From assembly GCF_038502225.1 (NCBI RefSeq), contig NC_091323.1, positions 26,948,737 to 27,012,736 of the forward strand: a stretch of DNA of 64,000 nt, given 5' to 3'. Source of the DNA: Cherax quadricarinatus. Taxonomy: Eukaryota; Arthropoda; Malacostraca; Decapoda; Parastacidae. Positions 29,353-39,794 of this stretch are shown piece after piece (position 1 is the first letter of the stretch; each line of letters begins with the position of its first letter). Below the pieces are notes generated by a model. The model saw only the letters and a list, made by a program, of their open reading frames with translations. It was not told the DNA's origin and did not search any database. The position numbers were made by a program, and so were the translations under genes.

Positions 29353-29658
29353 ACTCCCAGCTCAGGCTGAGAGACTTCTTTATTTCATTTACGCAACCAG
29401 TCCTGTGACGGAATGAGACAATAAAGCATTACTAGTTAGTCTTCCTACAAACTTGCTCAATAAAAAAAATCAAACCCTTTTACAACGTTAAGGTAACCGA
29501 GCGTCTTCGAGGAAAAGCGGTTGCTTAACTGAGAGAGTGAGGTTGGAGTAAGATAAGTCTATAAAGCAGGTTATAGATCTGGAATGAATGGGAGGTGAAA
29601 GGAGCTGTACTTGTTTTATTTACAAAGAACAATAACAGTTTGGTTATTCATTGCCTTA
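29353..29658. other. Unique spacer
   Basis: No gene recognised between the HHR element and the CR1 3' end. Confidence 0.5.
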
Positions 29659-32541
29659 AACATAAGAACATAAGAACATAAGAACGAAGGAACACTGCAG
29701 AAGGCCTACTGGCCCATGCGAGGCAGGTCCAAGTCTCCTACCGGCTTAAGCCAATGCACCCAACCTAGTCAGGTCAGGTCACATTGACTTAAGGGAGGAA
29801 CACGGCAACCGACCTGTTAGCACAAGCTATCAGGTCTAACTCACACCCACCCACATCTACTCATGTATTTATCCAACCTATTTTTAAAGCTACACAACGT
29901 TCTGGCCTCTATAACGGTACTTGGGAGTTTGTTCCACTCATCCACAACTCTATTACCAAACCAGTACTTTCCTGTATCCTTCCTGAATCTGAATTTTTCC
30001 AACTTAAAACCATTGCTGCGAGTCCTGTCTAGGCTAGATATTTTCAGCACACTATTTACATCCCCTTTATTTATTCCTGTCTTCCACTTATACACCTCAA
30101 TCATATCCCCCCTAATTCTACGTCTTTCTAGAGAGTGCAGTTTCAGGGCCCTTAGTCTATCCTCATAGGGAAGGTTTCTGATACATGGGATCATCTTTGT
30201 CATCCTCCTTTGTACATTTTCCAGAGAATTTATATCCATTCTGTAATACGGTGACCAAAACTGTGCAGCATAATCTAAATGAGGCCTAACCAAGGATGTA
30301 TAGAGTTGAAGAACAACCTGAGGACTCCTATTATTTATGCTTCTTGATATGAAGCCAAGGATTCTATTAGCTTTATTGCGAACACTTATGCACTGTTGTC
30401 TTGGTTTCAGATTACTGCTAACCAGAACTCCTAAATCTTTTTCGCAATCCGTAATATTAAGATCTACATTATTTAGTTTATATGTGGCATGGTTATTGTC
30501 CTGTCCAACATTTAGAACTTTGCATTTGTCTATATTAAACTGCATCTGCCACTTCTCCGACCACTGCATCAGTCTATTCAAATCTTCCTGGAGTGCTCGA
30601 ATGTCCTCGTCAGAATGAATTCGACGGCCTATTTTGGTGTCATCGGCAAACTTGCCGATGTCGCTCTTTATGCCCTCATCAATGTCGTTTATGTAGATTG
30701 TGAACAGCAGGAGGCCCAACACTGACCCCTGTGGAACACCGCTCGTGACGCTTCCCCACTCTGATTTCTCCCCATTTATGCAAACTCTCTGCTGCCTATT
30801 TGTCAACCATGCCTCTATCCAGGAAAAAATTTCTCCTCCTATTCCATGTGCTTTAATTTTCCTCAATAGTCTCTGATGTGGGACCCTGTCAAAAGCCTTA
30901 CTGAAGTCCATATACACAATATCATATTGATTACCATGATCTACCTCCTCAAATACCTTAGTGAAAAAAGTTAATAAATTCGTAAGGCAGGAACGCCCCT
31001 TTGTAAAACCATGCTGAGATTCGTTGATTAATTTATGCTTTTCAAGGTGGCTACGAACTGCCTCGGCAATTATTGATTCCATAAATTTTCCCACTATGGA
31101 GGTTAGGCTTATTGGTCTATAGTTCGAAGCTAAGGACCTGTCACCTGTTTTGAAAATAGGTATCACATTTGCCATTTTCCACTTATCTGGCACCATGCCA
31201 GTTTGTAGTGATATGTTGAAAAGATTAGCCAAAGGTGTGCTAAGCTCCTCTTTACATTCCTTTAGAACCCTTGCATACAGTTCATCAGGGCCTGGGGATT
31301 TGTTAGGTTTTAATTTATCTATTTGCCTAAGGACCATGTCACTTGTGACCCTAATAGTGCACAGTTTATTATCGTCCTGTTCTTCATAATTTATCATTAC
31401 TGGAATATCGCTGGTATCCTCCTGTGTAAAAACTGAGAGGAAGTATGTGTTAAAAATTCTACACATTTCCTTATCACTGTCAGTGAGCTGACCCGAGGAA
31501 CTTTTGAGTGGGCCTATCTTGTCCCTGATCTTACTTCTGTATACCTGAAAGAATCCTTTTGGGTTAGTCTTCGATTCTCTTGCAACTTTAACCTCATAAT
31601 CTCTTTTTGCTTTTCTGATTCCCTTTTTTATTTCTCTCTTTAACTGAATATATCGATTTCTTAATTGCCCCTCTCCTCTTTTGATTTGCCTATATAAGCC
31701 TCTCTTTTGACCAATCAGATATTTTAATCTATTGTTCATCCATTTAGGATCATTTTTGTTTGATCTGATTTCCCTATTTGGAACATAATTTGACTGAGCA
31801 GCTAGAACTATGCCATGGAAAGCATCATATCGGCAACCATCACCACCTACCTGACCCTTAGTCAGGTCATTCCAGTTCAGCCCACCTAAGTAATTTTTCA
31901 GTCCTATGAAATCAGCCAAGCGAAAGTCAGGGACGGAGACTTGATTGCCATTATTAGGGGAATTCCATGATATGTTAAAACTGAGTGATTTGTGATCACT
32001 CTCCCCAAGCTCATCATTAACCTCAAGATTATTAATTAGTGTTTCCCTACTGGCAAGAACCAAGTCAAGGAGGTTATTTCCCCTAGTTGGCTCTGTCACA
32101 AACTGTTTTAAAAAACAATCCTGGATCGTATCAAGAAAGTCACCCGACTCTAAATTTCCTGTCAAATTGCTCCAGTCAATCTGTCTATAGTTGAAATCTC
32201 CCATTAGCACAACATTTTCGTATGTAGATGCCTTACGAATTTCGTCCCATAGAAGTTTACTGCACTCCCTATCAAGATTTGGGGCCCTGTAAATCACACC
32301 CAAAATTAGTTTTTCTCGACCCTCGAGAAGCTGTAACCGAACAGATTCAGTGGCTGACGCTTCTAATTTAATATCTTGTCTAACACAACAATTTAAATTG
32401 TCTCTGACATACATCGCTACTCCACCACCTTTCCTGTTGACCCTGTCAGTGTGGAATAATTTATAGCCTTGTATGTGACATTCAGAGGGCATCTCTCTAT
32501 CTTTCAGATTGAGCCAGGTCTCTGTTATAGCAATAATATTC
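29659..32541 (-). mobile_element. CR1 retrotransposon, 5'-truncated copy
   Basis: On the minus strand this is collinear with the full-length element at 47661-51808 from within the endonuclease domain to the 3' end. The 3' terminus is an octamer repeat (GTTCTTAT, here read as ATAAGAAC), as is characteristic of CR1 elements. Homology stops at about 32541. Confidence 0.93.
29841..32492 (-). CDS. CR1 ORF2 (endonuclease-RT), N-terminally truncated
   Basis: 883 codons from an internal Met to the natural stop, uninterrupted. It keeps the AP-endonuclease motifs GDFN and SDH, and the RT motifs YMDFSKAFD, SGVPQGSVLG and FADD. Missing is the endonuclease start (N and ETW motifs); the frame stays open upstream to the truncation near 32541. 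It differs from the full copy at few residues, notably L for P in the B motif (VLGLLLF) and H for Q (AFHGIV). The role in the intact element would be target nicking and target-primed reverse transcription in the nucleus. This copy lacks a promoter and ORF1 and is presumably inactive. Confidence 0.92.
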   Translation of the reverse strand: MPSECHIQGYKLFHTDRVNRKGGGVAMYVRDNLNCCVRQDIKLEASATESVRLQLLEGREKLILGVIYRAPNLDRECSKLLWDEIRKASTYENVVLMGDFNYRQIDWSNLTGNLESGDFLDTIQDCFLKQFVTEPTRGNNLLDLVLASRETLINNLEVNDELGESDHKSLSFNISWNSPNNGNQVSVPDFRLADFIGLKNYLGGLNWNDLTKGQVGGDGCRYDAFHGIVLAAQSNYVPNREIRSNKNDPKWMNNRLKYLIGQKRGLYRQIKRGEGQLRNRYIQLKREIKKGIRKAKRDYEVKVARESKTNPKGFFQVYRSKIRDKIGPLKSSSGQLTDSDKEMCRIFNTYFLSVFTQEDTSDIPVMINYEEQDDNKLCTIRVTSDMVLRQIDKLKPNKSPGPDELYARVLKECKEELSTPLANLFNISLQTGMVPDKWKMANVIPIFKTGDRSLASNYRPISLTSIVGKFMESIIAEAVRSHLEKHKLINESQHGFTKGRSCLTNLLTFFTKVFEEVDHGNQYDIVYMDFSKAFDRVPHQRLLRKIKAHGIGGEIFSWIEAWLTNRQQRVCINGEKSEWGSVTSGVPQGSVLGLLLFTIYINDIDEGIKSDIGKFADDTKIGRRIHSDEDIRALQEDLNRLMQWSEKWQMQFNIDKCKVLNVGQDNNHATYKLNNVDLNITDCEKDLGVLVSSNLKPRQQCISVRNKANRILGFISRSINNRSPQVVLQLYTSLVRPHLDYAAQFWSPYYRMDINSLENVQRRMTKMIPCIRNLPYEDRLRALKLHSLERRRIRGDMIEVYKWKTGINKGDVNSVLKISSLDRTRSNGFKLEKFRFRKDTGKYWFGNRVVDEWNKLPSTVIEARTLCSFKNRLDKYMSRCGWV

Positions 32542-32562
32542 TGTTTATATCAAATTTTCACG

Positions 32563-32611
32563 TAAGAAAGGGGGAGCACTGCAGCAGGTCTACTGGCCCG
32601 TGCTAGGCAGG
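32563..32611 (-). mobile_element. CR1 3'-end fragment
   Basis: GAGCACTGCAGCAGG then CTACTGGCCCGTGCTAGGC matches the inverted CR1 3' UTR. Confidence 0.7.
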
Positions 32612-32645
32612 TTATAATAATTTTGGTACAATTACTGACATGTTG

Positions 32646-33139
32646 TTAGGTAAGACACATATGCAACAGTTAGGTATCTTTATTTTGAAACGTTTCGCCT
32701 ACACAGTAGGCTTCTTCAGTCGAGTACAGAAAAGTTGATAGAAGCAGAAGATACTTGAAGACGATGTAATCAGTCCATCACCCTGAATAAAGATTCCCAT
32801 ATGCTGCATAAGTGTCTCAATCTTCAACTTGTCGGTTTTTCAAACCATTCATCATCACCCTTAAAGTTTTGAGGTGGTCAGTCCCTCAGTCTGGAGAAGA
32901 GCATTGTTTCATACTATGGAACAATGCTCTTCTCCAGACTGAGGGACTGACCACCTCAAAACTTTAAGGGTGGACTAATTACATCGTCTTCAAGTATCTT
33001 CTGCTTCTATCAACTTTTCTGTACTCGACTGAAGAAGCCTACTGTGTAGGCGAAACGTTTCGAAATAAAGATACCTAACTGTTGCATGTGTGTCTTACCT
33101 AACAACCTGTCGGTATTTTATACCATTTTAATGTTCAAG
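32646..33139 (+). mobile_element. HHR element with 11-bp TSD
   Basis: CTGACATGTTG flanks both sides (32635-32645 and 33140-33150). The antisense arm starts GTAAGACACATATGC; the tail is CCTGTCGGTATTTTATACC. Ribozyme motifs at 32681-32727 (minus) and 33022-33067 (plus): CTGAAGA, GCCTAC-TGT-GTAGGC, GAAACGT, T, with stem I TCGA/TCGA. The left arm is interrupted by the insertion at 32782. Confidence 0.85.
32782..32851 (+). mobile_element. Solo HHR 3' tail inserted in another HHR element
   Basis: About 70 bp identical to the end of the element at 26294: from TGAATAAAGATTCCC through CTTGTCGG and TTTTTCAAACC to CATTCATC. CATCACCC occurs on both sides of it (8-9 bp). The piece starts right where the ribozyme would cleave (see finding). 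Confidence 0.75.
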
Positions 33140-33411
33140 CTGACATGTTGGTTTAAAGGACATCTGCGCAGCTAATGTTACATTCTATTACTAAATCTAA
33201 TTTTTTCAAACTTGAACCCATTGATGACAGTCATGATACAAGTAAAACTATTCAGAGTATTACTTTACATTCCGTAGTCTACATCCATAATTCGTTCAGT
33301 GCTGTGGGTCGTAAGTATTATCAAATGATTATGCATGTGAAGTACTAAACCCGTGTCGGTCATTCAGGTAACGAGGTAGAGGTTCGAACCTATATTAATT
33401 TTTTTGTAATA

Positions 33412-33537
33412 GTGTTGGTAGAATTATCGACAATGTTAGGTAAAGGGACACTAAGTTCAACTAATACATTTTATTGTAGCAACGTTTCGCTCTCGTTACG
33501 GGTAACGGCTTGAACTTATGCCCTTTTACCCAACATT
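33412..33537 (-). mobile_element. Degenerate GCTCC-subfamily HHR fragment
   Basis: Tail hairpin and AAGGGACACTAAGTTCAAC at left, GCAACGTTTCGCTCTCG in the middle, CCCTTTTACCCAACATT at right. The core is deleted. Confidence 0.65.
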
Positions 33538-33546
33538 GAAGTTTTT

Positions 33547-33647
33547 GAACATTAAAATGGTATGGACATTAAAATGGTATAAAATACCGACAGATTGTTA
33601 GGTAAGACACATATGCAACAGTTAGGTATCTTGTGTCTTACCTAACA
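33547..33647 (-). mobile_element. Minimal HHR-family element without ribozyme, with TSD
   Basis: ATTGAAGTTTTT flanks the 101-bp element (33535-33546 and 33648-33659). It holds only the tail (with GGTATAAAATACC and a partial duplication) and short arms GGTAAGACAC / GTGTCTTACC. Confidence 0.8.
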
Positions 33648-33723
33648 ATTGAAGTTTTTATTCTACTCCTTTGCGCAGATAGCGCTGGCTATCCTTATTG
33701 CTTATGGCAGGTAACTGATGTTT

Positions 33724-33965
33724 ATCAAAATGGTATACAATACCGACAGGTTGTTAGGTAAGACACATATGCAACAGTTAGACAACTTTATTCCGAAACG
33801 TTTCGCCTACACAGTAGGCTTCTTCAGTCGAATACAGAAAGTAGGCAGGAACACACATCTCTACTGTTCCTGCCTACTTTCTGTATTCGACTGAAGAAGC
33901 CTACTGTGTAGGCGAAACGTTTCGGAATAAAGTTGTCTAACTGTTGCATATGTGTCTTACCTAAC
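33724..33965 (-). mobile_element. Palindromic HHR element with 12-bp TSD
   Basis: TAACTGATGTTT is duplicated (33712-33723 and 33966-33977). Arms are near-perfect. Ribozymes at 33789-33834 (minus) and 33884-33929 (plus), identical in sequence to those of E9: TATTCGA/TCG-(G)-AATA, CTGAAGA, GCCTAC-TGT-GTAGGC. Confidence 0.88.
33884..33929 (+). ncRNA. Hammerhead ribozyme motif, intact core
   Basis: All catalytic bases present (N7 = A), extra A after A9, stem III AC/GT. The mirror copy is at 33789-33834 (minus). Confidence 0.65.
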
Positions 33966-34084
33966 TAACTGATGTTTGTTGGCGACACTCAAAGGAATTC
34001 AACTCTGAAATCTCTGGATTTGATATCGTCAAGCATTCCACTGTGATGAATGGTTCCACGACGGGTTCAGTAGCTGCGGGAGCT

Positions 34085-34289
34085 GGAAATAAATGGTATA
34101 AAATACCGACACAGTGGAAATATAAACACATATGCAGTATAATGTGATCCTTTATTGACTACGTTTCGCCCACATAGTGGGCTTTTTCAAGTCACAAACA
34201 GATCTGTTTGTGACTTGAAAAAGCCCACTGTGTGGGCGAAACGTAGTCAATAAAGGATCACATTATACTGCATGTGCGTTTATATTTCC
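34085..34289 (-). mobile_element. Palindromic HHR element with perfect 13-bp TSD, 205 bp
   Basis: AGCTGCGGGAGCT is duplicated exactly (34072-34084 and 34290-34302). GTCAA subfamily: motifs at 34155-34195 (minus) and 34210-34250 (plus) with GCCCAC-TGT-GTGGGC, GAAACGT, A. The core is TTGAAAA. The tail hairpin GGTATAAAATACC is at left only. Confidence 0.92.
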
Positions 34290-34391
34290 AGCTGCGGGAG
34301 CTCCTAAGGTTTCGTTTGGCCACAACTACGGTTACCATTACTTAAGAATAACTATGTGTAAACAAGGCTTATCAAGATAAATGGCTCAGAA

Positions 34392-34600
34392 AACCGACAA
34401 GTTGATAAATTAGAGATTTGCAACACTTCGGTATCTTTATTGATGAAACGTTTCGCGCCACAGTGGCTTCATCAGTCCTGATATTCACCATTCTTCTTTG
34501 TATAAGACTGAACCATTTATCTACAGGATTGATGAAGCCACTGTGTGGCGAAACGTTTCATCAGTAAAGATACACAGGTGATGCACAATTGTCTAATTTA
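34392..34600 (-). mobile_element. HHR element, partly decayed
   Basis: Arms carry CTGATGA or TTGATGA with GCCACTGTGTGGC and GAAACGTTTC. The left end has rc of CAACTTGTCGGTTTTC. A target-site duplication is not clear (TATCAAG only). Confidence 0.65.
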
Positions 34601-36115
34601 AGAAGGTCTATCAAGTAGGTAAGAAGTAGCTTCTGCTGGTGGGTCAGGCTGGGGTAAATGTGAAACATAACTGTATTTTTACATAGTCCGGTGGTGGGAC
34701 GAGGGAGGGGGGTCGATGTGGCTTTTAGGGGAGGCGGTTGTGGGGACTTGTGTGTGGGGGGAGGGGGTGCTGATAGGGGCGAGTGATTTTTAAAGTTCCC
34801 GGTTCTCGCCAGACCCGCACTGGCTCCCATACCTCCTTCCGTTTTTGCAAGATGAACAGAACCAATCATAACCACCACCTCCTAGTAGTGACTACAGGAT
34901 GCTAGAGAATGACGTGATCGATATTTGCAGGCTGTTAGACGATGAAGTACTCTGATATTTTTTTTTCATTTCTGATATTTAACATGCAAATTAGGCAAGA
35001 ATTCCCGTTTTATTCATTGGTATGTGTAATATAAAACTTATAACACGTACATGTGAACAAACTGCATTAAATCAGAAATATAGCATTGCAATGTTAGTGT
35101 ACAAAGATATGGTAGTTTATACTGGGAAAAGTCTAATGTATCCCCTTGAGGTATGCTGCTTAGTGATGTCGATGCGGGAAGTGATCCGTCATTATCATTA
35201 CTTTTATTTATCTAATTATTTTTATTTCTGCTCAGGTTTTTCGTTTAGTTTTAGCTATTACATTTGTATATGTATTGCAACAATTTATGGTAGTGTGGTA
35301 GTAAAGTGAAGTAAGGTGAGGTGTGTTGGTGTTATCGTACATGAGGCGGCAGGCAGAGAGCACAATGGTTGTGTGGGTCAGCCAGCCAGTTGTGTAGTGG
35401 ACGGTGTTGTTAACTCATCACTCCTCATCTATCTAGCTCGTGTACGCTAAAGTGATCCCTTCACCAGCATCAAGTTGTTTATACTTGACTGAGTGTAGTG
35501 TGTAGTACGTTTAGTAAGCAACTAGTGGCAGGTGAAGCTGGCGGGTTCCACTGCCCGCCCAGTATACTTTGCTGCCCCACACTCCGTACAACATGCGTGT
35601 TCTAACTCGGCTCATTACCTCCATCTATCGCATAGATTACGTGCCTCTTATTAAATATGAAACGAAAGTGTGCTTTGCTTCAGGTACTGTGGAGGTTTGT
35701 TAAGCAGACGACGCATATTGGGCAGCAGTGGTTCCTACAGGGTAAAGTTTTGTGTTGTGAGGGAGTGTAGTGGCTGGCTGGCTGGTGGTGGTGCCATGTC
35801 TCTTAGGTGTATATTCCTGTGAAGTGACGATGGCCGGGGGTGTACACCTAGCTGCTCGGGTACTCTGACAAGTTTTAATTCTTCAACGTGTGAGAGTATT
35901 GTGATGAAACACGATACGGTGGGCGTGTAAAATTACTGATGGAACATGGTTGTCTGTGTGGATACTTGGGGCACTTAAAAAGACAGGTTCACCCATACCT
36001 GCCTGACGCCACGGCTGCTCCTCCACCTGGGTAATTACCAGATTCCAGTATTATAGTAATGCTTCTCTCCTGGGTGAGTGCGCGTGACGTGCGTGTACAG
36101 TGAAAGGAACTGGCT
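34601..36115. other. No recognised gene
   Basis: 34680-34760 is G-rich. 35320-35880 is less AT-rich, with several GTAAG/GTGAG strings, and could hold a host 5' exon or UTR, but nothing supports a call. ORFs to 105 codons are low-complexity or unrecognised. Confidence 0.4.
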
Positions 36116-36295
36116 GTAAATGGTATAGTAATACCGATAGATTGGTAAAGGACACTTGTGTACATTTCAGGATATTTATTGAAGGAAACTTTTCGCCACG
36201 AGTGACTTCACCTATGGAACGATTAAGCCACTCGTGGCGAAACGTTTCTTTTAATAAATATCCTGAACTGTACACAAGTTCATTTTCCACAGTGG
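36116..36295 (-). mobile_element. Palindromic HHR-related element, GCCACTCGTGGC subfamily
   Basis: Arms contain CTTTTCGCCACGAGTG and CACTCGTGGCGAAACG; AATAAATATCCTGAAC follows the sense motif. Stem II is GCCA-CTCG-TGGC. The CUGANGA-equivalent reads CGATTAA and is not canonical. The tail at left has GGTATAGTAATACC. Confidence 0.65.
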
Positions 36296-36569
36296 AAAAT
36301 GATTGAACATAAGAACATAAGATTGAAGGCAAGATGGGAGGGTGTGAGAGGAAAACCTGGGTGTGGTGACTGCTGACTCAAGTGGCAGAGGCCGATGGCA
36401 GTTTCCACACTTCCCCACCCCCCATCCCCCACCTCCACTGTCCACCACCTCCACTCTAACCCCCCCCCCCTTTCCACAAGCTTTCTACACACACTGCAGT
36501 TGAAAGCTGCACACTTTTGTAAACAAAAATAACCTAACGTAACCTTTATCATAGTTTGATAGGTATGTG

Positions 36570-36646
36570 AATACATATAAACAAAGTGGGTGTGACCTGC
36601 AGCAGGCCTGCTGCAGTGCTGTTTTCTTTGTGTTCTTATGTTCTTA
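36570..36646 (+). mobile_element. CR1 3'-end fragment
   Basis: GACCTGCAGCAGGCC then GTGTTCTTATGTTCTTA, the CR1 3' UTR and octamer tail. Confidence 0.65.
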
Positions 36647-36822
36647 AAACAGGAGGAGCACTCTAGCAGGCTTACTTGCCCATGTACTTTTCCACCCTAT
36701 TTTTAGAACTGCCAAAGGTTCTCGCTTCAGTGACGATACTCGGGAGTTGTTCCACACATCCACAGCTCTATTACTAAACAATTGCTTTTTTCCAACATGA
36801 ACCCATTGCAGCGAGTCCTGTC
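36647..36822 (-). pseudogene. CR1 3' region fragment
   Basis: Minus strand matches the end of CR1 ORF2 (region of VVDEWNKLPSTV) with decay. Confidence 0.75.
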
Positions 36823-37145
36823 TTTACCTGGAGTTTACCTGGAGAGAGTTTCGGGGGTCAACGCCCCCGCGGCCCGGTCTGTGACCAGGCCTCCTGGTGG
36901 ATCAGCGCCTGATCAACCAGGCTGTTGCTGCTGGCTGCACGCAAACCAACGTACGAGCCACAGCCCGGCTGTTGCTGCTGGCTGCACGCAAACCAACGTA
37001 CGAGCCACAGCCCGGCTGATCAGGAACTGACTTTAGGTGCTTGTCCAGTGCCAGCTTGAAGACTGCCAGGGGTCTGTCTTGGTTAGCTATTTTCAACAAT
37101 TTATTTATATCCCCTTTATTCCTGTTTTCCATATGTATACTTTTA
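36823..37145 (-). mobile_element. LINE/SINE 3' tail fragment
   Basis: Contains GGTCTGTGACCAGGCC and the G/C tail shared with the SINE at 7932, then a body ending near TTCCATATGTATAC. A 47-bp segment inside is duplicated. Confidence 0.65.
36921..37014. repeat. 47-bp tandem duplication
   Basis: Two identical copies (36921-36967, 36968-37014) beginning GCTGTTGCTGCTGGCTGC. Confidence 0.9.
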
Positions 37146-37185
37146 ACCACAAGAACACACAAGTTTTAATTAAATGAGACAATTT

Positions 37186-37300
37186 AAAGCAGTGTGGATA
37201 AAGTACTGTGTACTCTGATGCCGAGTTTGCATGTTCGAATCCTGCCGTGCACTGAGAGATAATGTTTGTAAATCATTTCGCCTGTTTGTGAATTAAGCAT
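37186..37300 (+). mobile_element. Possible tRNA-derived SINE head
   Basis: TGTTCGAATCC at about 37232 fits an RNA polymerase III B box, preceded at tRNA-like distance by GATAAAGTACTGTG. No A box of full quality; not a functional tRNA gene. Confidence 0.4.
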
Positions 37301-37304
37301 GTAT

Positions 37305-37705
37305 ACACACCTGGAAAGTAGTCGATGGCCTGGTCCCAAAGTTGTGCACTGCCATAACATACTGGAGCATGAGATATGGGAGGAAGTGCAAAATAAGCAG
37401 TGAAAAGCAAGGGTGGGGTGGGCACAATAAGGGGACAATGTATCAACATTCGTGGCCCCCAGATTATTCAGCATTTTACCAGAAGATATCAGAAACCCTG
37501 CTGGAACAAGTGTAGGCGTCTTTAAGAAAAAACTGAAAGTATCTTCACCAGGTGCTGGATCAACCAGGTTGTGATGGATATGTGGGGCAGCGGGCCTCCA
37601 GCAGCAACTTCCTGGTTGACCAGACTAGCACCAGACGAGTCTGGCCCATAGCCAGGCTCCGGGAATAGAAACTCTCTCGAAGCTCATCAGATGTATCAAA
37701 GGTAA
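37305..37705 (+). pseudogene. LINE-B 3' fragment
   Basis: Parallel to 40620-40990: TGGTCCCAAAGTTGTGCAC, GAGATATGGGAGGAAGTG, the ILPEDIRN-coding block, and the AGCGGGCCTCCAGCAGC tail. Frameshifted. Confidence 0.75.
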
Positions 37706-37709
37706 AGGT

Positions 37710-37890
37710 AACACTGAGTTGCCAGAAAGTGGAACAATCTGGAGAATGATGTAGTGGAGGCAGGATCCATACATAGCTTTAAGAATAGACACGATAAAGC
37801 TCATGGAGCAGGGAGAGTGGACCTAGTAGCGACCAGAAGTTGTGAATCGACGTCTGCAATCACAAATAGGCGAGTACACACTAATAAAAA
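37710..37890 (+). pseudogene. Fragment of another LINE 3' end
   Basis: Encodes in one frame residues like EAGSIHSFK then a GAGRVDLVATRS-like run, and ends ACAAATAGGCGAGTACACAC. Similar tails occur at about 38150-38230, 51810 and 63030. Confidence 0.5.
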
Positions 37891-39607
37891 ACATGCACTA
37901 CTGATTTAAAGAAAGACCAGAGGTTTGTAACGAGATTTAAAAGATCTGGTCTGGGACCGGGCCGGGGGTCGTTGACGCTCCGAAAGCATCCCTAAAGTAT
38001 CTTCAAGTATCAAGATCTGCTAAGTACTAAGGGTGGGCAGACTGTTAGTGACGAGTAACGGGCACACGAGGCCTCCATTGGAAGTTCAAGACAAAACAGA
38101 GCCTCAGGGGGAGCCATGAAGTGGAATAGGTATGATAGAGCCCAAGAAGCCTGGTTACGGACTGCAAGGAGGCTGGGCCAGGAGCTAAGGTTCTAACCTC
38201 TGCAACTACCAATAGATAAATGCAAATATAAAAATACAGTTGTTGGTACTTGTGTTGTGGTAACTAGTTAAAATGTTCGTAAACGGGAAAACAAGGACTT
38301 CAAACTTATAAGAGGAGAGGAGCACTGTACAGTGTGCGAGTTATTGTATTTTATTAAGACATTCCTTCCTCCAGGGACTTAAATGATTAAGGGCCTGGCG
38401 GATGAAATTTAACTGTCTCTCACATTGCCATTGTCGTCATACTTTCAGTATGTATAACTGTTTTATAAAGGAACACTGCAGTATATCTAGCCCATGCTAG
38501 TCAGGTCAGTAAATTAGACAGCTCAAAAATCTTTCTAGTGTGAGATGGCTCAATGTAGGTGTTGTTTATTTTAAGGTTCTCGAAACATTCTTTGGTATGA
38601 CCTATGATAGTTTTACTTGATATTTTATAGGTATAGAATCTTAAGCTTGTTTTAGTAATACAGAACTTGAATGATAAATATATACGGTATGGCAGAGGTC
38701 AGAGGTCATATTAGGAATGTTTTTCTGTTGGTTTAAACGTTACATAATGTTTTCAGTAAAATACAAGTGAGAGGTAATATTGAGGTGGTGGGGTGGGCAG
38801 TGTTGCGACACTGACGGAGTGAAAATTAGAGCAGTAGTGTGAGTGTTGTTGAACTTTTAGAAGTACAAAATACCACTAGCATGATCACTCAGATTCAGGT
38901 GAGAAGAAAACTTGACTGCTGCAGTATTTCGTCAAGGTCTGGCCTTTAAGTATATAGAAATATAGCCTTTAAGGCAAACGAGCACTCTAAAGTCAAGCTC
39001 GAGAGGTTAAAGATAAACGTTTGCCTTTGATGTAATTCAAAAGTTTCCTACTCCTTCAGCCCTGCGAGGTGCTCGCCTCTCAACACTTCTTGAACACCAA
39101 TTTTTGTTTTTATCATTAATTAATTTATAAGCTATCACGTTTCCTAGATACCTTGGTAATTTTTGTTTCTGCCTGTCTGAAGTGCTGCCACCTTAATTTT
39201 TTTTCTTCACACACCTATGCTTCTATCAGTTTACACTTGTACAACACCGTAACGGCCAACTCTACTGAACTGATCAAGGCTATCACTCCTACACCAGATT
39301 AATGTGTCCCATTCTTCGCATACTTACCATATTTGCCATAGAATTGATCCCAGTTGTCAATGTATGGGATTGCAAGATCCTTGCAGTACCTGTCTAATCG
39401 GCAATTTACACTAATTGTTTTAGACATCCATTCATTGTCCACTCCCCTTCTAGGTTGGAATCCCGCCCTTTTAAGTCTATAGCTGTTCTATACTTGGTTA
39501 ATAATTCCTGTCTCCCTCGTTTCCACTAGTACTGAGACAATGGGTTTTTCCATTACCTGACATATCAAACCTGCTGTGTCACCGACACCAGTTTCAACAT
39601 CATATCT
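37891..39607. other. Mostly unrecognised
   Basis: 37940-38010 holds a SINE/LINE tail piece (GGGACCGGGCCGGGGG). 38095-38235 holds a decayed LINE tail. 38240-39600 shows no gene or repeat I can name. Confidence 0.45.
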
Positions 39608-39695
39608 TTACTGAATTAGTAAATCCACTGGTCAGCGAAACTTTTGATAAATAAATGTCTTATTTATCTACTTGTCGGTACCGTATACAGTTCTG
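39608..39695 (+). mobile_element. Degenerate HHR sense fragment
   Basis: TCCACTGGTCAGCGAAAC then TAAATAAATGTC and CTTGTCGGTACCGTATAC. The core is mutated. Confidence 0.5.
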
Positions 39696-39794
39696 CTTTC
39701 AGTTGCCGAGCTGCTGTCCAGTTCATGACGTGGGAGTGTAGCCTGAGGTAGATTACGCACCTAACATGCACACGCATGTCTTTTTTCTTTTTAG

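Noticed and set aside
34561..35309. Host gene between 34.6 and 36 kb
   Set aside because: ORFs are short or proline-rich, without motif or convincing splice pairing; left as unannotated.
37186..37265. Functional tRNA gene
   Set aside because: A B box is present but no convincing acceptor stem, anticodon arm or A box; more likely a SINE head. The same holds for 7932-8192 and 33370-33390.
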